Shown here piece after piece: positions 5,606 to 8,746 of a stretch of 8,746 nt of DNA. Each line of letters opens with the position of its first letter. Within the stretch, counting starts at the first letter, position 1. The stretch spans positions 1 through 8,746 of the forward strand of contig DOZQ01000062.1 in the NCBI GenBank assembly GCA_003517915.1, given 5' to 3'. A program made the position numbers and the translations under genes. The notes beneath the pieces were generated by a model. It had not been told where the DNA came from, did not search any database, and saw only the letters and a program-made list of their open reading frames with translations. The stretch is from Oscillospiraceae bacterium. Its GTDB lineage: Bacteria; Bacillota; Clostridia; Oscillospirales; Acutalibacteraceae.

Positions 5606-6178
5606 ATGTCCGATTTTTTCGCGCATGAAAGCGCTTATATTGACGATGACGTGTCGGTAGGATCCGGCACAAAGATATGGCATTTTACCCATTTACAGTC
5701 CGGCGTGAAAATAGGCCGGAAGTGTGTGCTGGGTCAAAATGTGTTTGTCGGCAGAGGGGTAAAAATCGGGGATCATGTGAAGATACAAAACAACGTTTCG
5801 GTGTATGAGGGGGTCGAGCTTGAGGATTATGTCTTCTGCGGCCCTTCAATGGTTTTTACCAACGATATAAATCCAAGAAGCGAATTTCCCAAGGGCAGTG
5901 CGAATTTCAAAAAAACACTGGTGAAAACAGGCGCTACAATCGGTGCGAACGCGACGGTTTTATGCGGAAACACAGTCGGCGCGTACGCGCTTATTTCCGC
6001 CGGGGCGGTTGTTACCTCCGACGTGCCGGATCACGCGCTGATGATCGGGGTTCCGGCTAAACGGCAGGGCTGGATCTGCCGGTGTGGGGTCCGTCTCGGC
6101 GCGGAGCTTACGTGTAAGGTCTGCGGCAGAGCGTATAAAGAATCGGAACGGGGACTTAAAGAAGTTACGGTTGACTAG
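5606..6178 (+). CDS. wbpD: UDP-2-acetamido-3-amino-2,3-dideoxyglucuronate N-acetyltransferase with C-terminal metal-binding knuckle
   Basis: This 190-residue left-handed beta-helix acetyltransferase should transfer acetyl from acetyl-CoA to the 3-amino group, giving UDP-GlcNAc3NAcA. Hexapeptide repeats run from about residue 10 to 150: IDDDVSVGSGTKIWHF, VKIGRKCVLGQNVFVGRGVKIG and, near the C-terminal end of the coil, ATIGANATVLCGNTVGAYALISAGAVV in overlapping hexads. The conserved segments NNVSVYEGV (62-70) and FTNDINPR (84-91) are typical of the WbpD/WlbB group, and IGVPAK (147-152) closes the helix. After it comes a tail with C158, C160, C170 and C173 (CxC and CxxC), resembling a zinc or iron knuckle. 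AAGGAG (5592-5597) is eight bases before the ATG, and the gene starts 27 bp after wbpB. The order A-B-D-E matches Pseudomonas aeruginosa without wbpC. Confidence 0.92.
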   Translation: MSDFFAHESAYIDDDVSVGSGTKIWHFTHLQSGVKIGRKCVLGQNVFVGRGVKIGDHVKIQNNVSVYEGVELEDYVFCGPSMVFTNDINPRSEFPKGSANFKKTLVKTGATIGANATVLCGNTVGAYALISAGAVVTSDVPDHALMIGVPAKRQGWICRCGVRLGAELTCKVCGRAYKESERGLKEVTVD

Positions 6179-6198
6179 CTACAAAAAGGAGATAACAT

Positions 6199-7323
6199 AT
6201 GCAGTTTAGGGATTTAAACGCGCAGTACCGGTATCAGAAATCGGATATTGACAAAGCCGTCGCAGGAGTTCTTAGCGGCGGCAGATATATTTTGGGGGAA
6301 GAGGTATCAATCCTTGAAAAAGAGCTTGCGGAGTATGTAGGTGTAAAGCACTGCGTTAGTTGCGCAAACGGAACCGACGCGCTTGTCATGGCTTTGATGG
6401 CGCTGGATATCAAAGCAGGAGATGCGGTGTTTGTGCCAAACTTCACATTTTTCGCCACCGCTGAAGCGGTGTCTTTTATCGGGGCTGTGCCTGTTTTTGT
6501 CGATGTGCAGGAAGCTACTTTCAACCTTGATCCAGAAAAGCTTGAGGAGGCAATAAAGGCCGTCATTTTAAAGGGGCACTATAATCCGGCGGCTGTCATA
6601 GCCGTCGATTTATTTGGTTTGCCCGCCGATTACCAGAAGATTTCAGAGATTACACGCCGCTATTCACTTTATCTTATTGAAGACGGGGCACAGGGCTTCG
6701 GTGGAGCGATAAATGGTCGGCGCGCCTGCGGCTTTGGAGATATTTCAACGACCTCATTTTTTCCGGCCAAGCCGCTGGGCTGCTACGGCGACGGCGGCGC
6801 GCTGTTCACCGATAATGGTGCCTATGCCGAATATTTAAAATCCATTCGGATGCATGGGAAGGGCGGGGACAAATACGACAATGTGCGAATCGGCATGAAT
6901 TCCCGTTTGGATACGATTCAGGCAGCCATACTAAGAGTAAAGCTAAAATACTTTACGCGGTTTGAGCTGGACGCGATAAACAAAGCGGCTGCACGATATG
7001 ACAACGGATTAAAGACTGTGGCGGAAACGCCGTTTATACCTGAAGGTTTTTTTTCAAGCTGGGCGCAGTATACCCTGCGGCTGAAAAATCACGCTCAAAG
7101 GGAACATATGGCTTCCGTGCTCAAAGAGAGGGGGATACCCACTATGGTGTATTATCCCAAAACCATGTCGCAGCAGCTGGTCTACCATGGCATGGAATAT
7201 CCCGGTCTCTCGGTTTCCGAAAGCCTGAGTGATCGGGTGCTGTCACTGCCCATGCACCCTTATTTGGAGGAAAGCGAGATAGATAGAATATGCTCTGAAA
7301 TAAAAAATATCTTGAATAAATAA
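6199..7323 (+). CDS. wbpE: PLP-dependent UDP-3-keto-sugar aminotransferase (DegT/DnrJ/EryC1 family)
   Basis: This 374-residue aminotransferase should convert the 3-keto sugar made by WbpB into the 3-amino sugar, using glutamate as donor. It belongs to the sugar-aminotransferase branch of fold-type I PLP enzymes. Visible marks are CANGTDAL (55-62), which holds the cofactor phosphate, the aspartate D162 in LIEDGAQGFGG that contacts the pyridine ring, and the Schiff-base lysine K191 in SFFPAKPLGCYGDGGA. RMHGKGGDKYDNVRIGMNSRLD (217-238) is the usual substrate loop. Near the C-terminus, LSLPMHPYL fits the family. AAGGAG (6186-6191) is seven bases before the ATG, and the gene starts 20 bp after wbpD. 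It is the last gene of the group; no clear intrinsic terminator follows. Related enzymes act on 4-keto sugars, but the 3-position is inferred from the wbpA, wbpB and wbpD neighbours. Confidence 0.92.
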   Translation: MQFRDLNAQYRYQKSDIDKAVAGVLSGGRYILGEEVSILEKELAEYVGVKHCVSCANGTDALVMALMALDIKAGDAVFVPNFTFFATAEAVSFIGAVPVFVDVQEATFNLDPEKLEEAIKAVILKGHYNPAAVIAVDLFGLPADYQKISEITRRYSLYLIEDGAQGFGGAINGRRACGFGDISTTSFFPAKPLGCYGDGGALFTDNGAYAEYLKSIRMHGKGGDKYDNVRIGMNSRLDTIQAAILRVKLKYFTRFELDAINKAAARYDNGLKTVAETPFIPEGFFSSWAQYTLRLKNHAQREHMASVLKERGIPTMVYYPKTMSQQLVYHGMEYPGLSVSESLSDRVLSLPMHPYLEESEIDRICSEIKNILNK

Positions 7324-7381
7324 TAGGTGAGCTATATGGACTGAAGTATAGTATTAGATATTTATTGAAAAAAATTTTAAG

Positions 7382-7409
7382 CATTATGTCGAATACACTT
7401 GACATAATG
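7382..7409. promoter_or_regulatory. 28-bp palindrome overlapping a -35 box, probable operator
   Basis: CATTATGTC (7382-7390) is the exact reverse complement of GACATAATG (7401-7409). Including the inner GA/TT the arms reach 11 bp with one mismatch, around a 6-bp centre (ATACAC). The right arm contains TTGACA (7399-7404), the -35 of the downstream promoter. A dimeric repressor bound here would block polymerase. The XRE-type product of the gene at 8438 is the obvious local candidate, by inference. Confidence 0.65.
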
Positions 7410-7427
7410 GCAAATACATGTTACTGT
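7399..7427 (+). promoter_or_regulatory. SigA extended -10 promoter for the membrane protein-flavodoxin-XRE genes
   Basis: TTGACA (7399-7404) is an exact -35. After 17 bp comes TACTGT (7422-7427), a weak -10 keeping T1, A2 and T6, rescued by the extended TG at 7419-7420. Transcription would start near 7434. The weak -10 and overlapping palindrome suit a regulated promoter. Confidence 0.6.
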
Positions 7428-7466
7428 AAGCTTAACAAAAACAAACGAAATATGGAAGGGGTCTTA

Positions 7467-7946
7467 ATGATGTCTTATAAAAGTATACGGACTATTGTCA
7501 GCATGGTGTCGGGGGTCTTGCTTGTTATCGCCTATGTTATCTACGCTCTTTCGGGCGCGGCGCCCTCGCCCGAAAATTTAGGCTTGTGGGCGGTTTCTAT
7601 GCTGGTGTTTATTGGGATAAGCGTAGGTACGGCGATTGTGATACAAATCGTTTTTCACATTGTGTTTGCGGTCATTGCCGCGGTAAAAGAAAGACAGCAT
7701 GACAATGCCGCAGTCGAGAGAATAATCAATTCGTCGATGGTCGAGGACGAAAGAGAAAAGATGATTGATCTTAAGTCGTCACATGTCGGTTATGTAATTG
7801 CCGGATTGGGTTTTGTCGCCGCCTTGGCTGCTCTGGCATTTGGATGGCCCGCCTTGGCCATGCTCCATATTTTGATGGGTGCGTTTTTTATCGGCTCGGC
7901 CGCCGAGGGGATTCTCAGCATTTATTACAGCGAGAAAGGAATGTAG
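7467..7946 (+). CDS. DUF2178-like four-helix membrane protein
   Basis: The start is placed at the first of two adjacent ATGs (7467 or 7470), five to eight bases after AAGGGG. An earlier in-frame ATG at 7365 would put the promoter inside the gene and add 34 non-hydrophobic residues. From 7467 the protein has 159 residues, with membrane helices at about 8-29, 40-72 (one long or two short), 107-126 and 130-150. Between the helix pairs lies a cytoplasmic, charged segment ending in EDEREKMIDLKSSHVGYV (93-110). This DERxxxIxLK motif before a helix pair is what I associate with DUF2178-like proteins, often encoded beside a short XRE regulator, as here. Function is unknown in that group. The gene is followed after 5 bp by the flavodoxin gene, so the two are translationally close. 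Family assignment by eye only. Confidence 0.62.
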   Translation: MMSYKSIRTIVSMVSGVLLVIAYVIYALSGAAPSPENLGLWAVSMLVFIGISVGTAIVIQIVFHIVFAVIAAVKERQHDNAAVERIINSSMVEDEREKMIDLKSSHVGYVIAGLGFVAALAALAFGWPALAMLHILMGAFFIGSAAEGILSIYYSEKGM

Positions 7947-7951
7947 CCGTC

Positions 7952-8422
7952 ATGGAAAGAACAAAACCAATCATCGTAGTATATTCATACCATCACATGA
8001 ACACCGAAAAAATTGCACATGCTATGGCCGATGTACTTGGAGCGGAGGTTAGGTATCCGAGGGAGATTGAAAGAAAATTAAATGAATACAATTTCGTCGG
8101 GTTTGGCGCTGGAATAGACAGTGGAAAGCACTATGCCCCGCTACTTGATTTTGTGGGCGGGTTGCCATATACAAAAGGCGGTAAAGCTTTTATTTTCTCT
8201 ACGAGCGGAGTTATGAGCAAAAAAAAGATGCTGCGAAACCATGAGACGTTACGCGAAATATTACGCTCAAAAGGCTATGATATCTTAGATGAATTTGCTT
8301 GCAAGGGCTTTAATACAAACAGCGTGCTCAAGTTTATAGGAGGGATAAATAAAGGCAGCCCGAACGATGAAGATATAAACGCGGCGAGGGAGTTTGCGGC
8401 TGTATTGAAAAAACTTATTTAA
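7952..8422 (+). CDS. Flavodoxin-family protein
   Basis: This 156-residue protein has the flavodoxin-like alpha/beta fold that binds FMN and carries electrons or reduces small substrates. The phosphate-binding loop is YSYHHMNTEKIA (11-22) after the first strand IIVVYS. FVGFGAGIDSGKHYAPL (48-64) is the second FMN loop, and KAFIFSTSGV (78-87) is the third strand and loop. It is a little longer than minimal flavodoxins and of the group seen as stand-alone open reading frames in Firmicutes. The ATG at 7952 lies 5 bp after the preceding stop, with AAAGGA (7935-7940) 11 bases upstream. The reading frame is open back to 7844 but that part overlaps the membrane protein gene in another frame and lacks the fold. 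No partner reductase is visible. Position between a membrane protein and a regulator suggests co-expression; redox partner unknown. Confidence 0.85.
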   Translation: MERTKPIIVVYSYHHMNTEKIAHAMADVLGAEVRYPREIERKLNEYNFVGFGAGIDSGKHYAPLLDFVGGLPYTKGGKAFIFSTSGVMSKKKMLRNHETLREILRSKGYDILDEFACKGFNTNSVLKFIGGINKGSPNDEDINAAREFAAVLKKLI

Positions 8423-8437
8423 GGCTGGATAAAAGAA

Positions 8438-8671
8438 ATGAAAAAAAAGATGATTATTACAAATAAAATACGCATGCTCAGGTTTTTTGCCGGCGAAATG
8501 ACCCAGCTTGAGCTTGCGGAAAAAGCCGGAGCGTCAAGACAGACGATAATGGCGCTTGAAGCGGGGAAGTATACGCCGTCTTTAGAGCTGGCCTTTCGCA
8601 TAGCGGATGTTTTTGACGTGCCTATAGGCGAGGTATTTGAGTGCAGGCCGGAGGAAAATTCGTGTGTTTGA
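8438..8671 (+). CDS. Short XRE-family helix-turn-helix regulator
   Basis: This 77-residue protein is little more than a Cro/CI-type DNA-binding domain. Helices two and three are [27 protein letters not shown] (22-48 overall), with the recognition helix around SRQTIMALE, followed by [19 protein letters not shown]. This RQTIxxxExGKYxPSLxLAxxIA pattern is the common small regulator often found beside DUF2178-like or similar membrane proteins. There is no ligand-binding domain. The ATG at 8438 lies 15 bp after the flavodoxin stop; its ribosome binding site (GGCTGGA, 8423-8429) is weak, so expression may depend on translation of the gene before. A second in-frame ATG at 8450 has no better site. 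The C-terminal tail has two cysteines (C69 and C76), which is unremarkable without evidence. It may control its own operon through the palindrome at 7382-7409. Confidence 0.88.
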   Translation: MKKKMIITNKIRMLRFFAGEMTQLELAEKAGASRQTIMALEAGKYTPSLELAFRIADVFDVPIGEVFECRPEENSCV

Positions 8672-8693
8672 CTATAGCTCCAGAAAAAAGCGC

Positions 8694-8722
8694 TTGACAA
8701 TTTTCTGATAAATGCATATAAT
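8694..8722 (+). promoter_or_regulatory. Perfect-consensus SigA promoter reading out of the window
   Basis: TTGACA (8694-8699), a 17-bp spacer and TATAAT (8717-8722) match the consensus exactly. Transcription would start near 8729 and run rightwards into sequence not shown. It lies 23 bp after the XRE gene, so the next gene is likely expressed separately and strongly. Confidence 0.85.
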
Positions 8723-8746
8723 AACGAAAACGATATGTAAAACCTA

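Noticed and set aside
6234..6566. Minus-strand open frame of 110 codons inside wbpE
   Set aside because: It is a shadow of the coding strand, rich in Ser/Ala from codon complementarity, with no ribosome binding site; wbpE itself is intact.
7324..7381. Terminator for the wbp operon
   Set aside because: The stretch is AT-rich but I could find no stem of useful length followed by T residues; the nearest inverted repeat (7382-7409) overlaps a promoter and is better read as an operator.
7365..7466. Upstream extension of the DUF2178-like gene
   Set aside because: It would place the palindrome and promoter within coding sequence; the added 34 residues look like translated AT-rich intergenic DNA, and AAGGGG lies just before the ATG pair at 7467/7470.
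7844..7951. Upstream extension of the flavodoxin gene
   Set aside because: These 36 codons overlap the end of the membrane protein gene out of frame and precede the first strand of the flavodoxin fold with unrelated, arginine-rich sequence.

Overview
The window looks like an anaerobic Firmicute of class Clostridia. It encodes a SCIFF peptide and its radical SAM maturase, which are near-universal in and largely restricted to Clostridia. It has strong Gram-positive Shine-Dalgarno sequences and SigA-type promoters (several TTGACA-17 bp-TATAAT). All supported genes lie on the + strand. No tRNA, rRNA, CRISPR array, IS element or phage gene was seen.

Region 1 (1-2182) is the SCIFF/ranthipeptide locus: a small TIGR04086-type four-helix membrane protein, the 45-residue six-cysteine precursor scfA (GTG start), and the radical SAM/SPASM maturase scfB. 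The RNA architecture is rich. A long hairpin covers the ribosome binding site of the membrane protein gene. scfA appears to have its own promoter, overlapping the upstream stop codon, with a hairpin at the predicted transcript 5' end. A short terminator-like hairpin separates scfA from scfB, which would give much precursor and little enzyme.

Region 2 (2183-2918) is a singleton gene for a divergent uracil-DNA glycosylase superfamily protein. It is more AT-rich than its neighbours and has its own extended -10 promoter, preceded by two direct repeats 20 bp apart.

Region 3 (2919-7323) opens with a perfect-consensus promoter and a structured leader of about 110 nt. It continues with four closely spaced genes, wbpA-wbpB-wbpD-wbpE, each with a good ribosome binding site. 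Together they predict a complete route from UDP-GlcNAc to UDP-2,3-diacetamido-2,3-dideoxy-glucuronic acid, a precursor of surface polysaccharide. No epimerase, glycosyltransferase, flippase or polymerase is in the window.

Region 4 (7324-8746) is a small operon-like set: a DUF2178-like membrane protein, a flavodoxin-family protein and a short XRE-type regulator. A 28-bp palindrome overlaps the -35 box of its putative promoter and is a good candidate operator. The window ends with another consensus promoter reading out of the right edge.

The best candidates for something under-described are the regulatory RNA arrangement around scfA/scfB, the unidentified leader of the wbp operon, and the membrane protein-flavodoxin-XRE module with its palindrome. 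None of the protein families is new as far as I can judge by eye.
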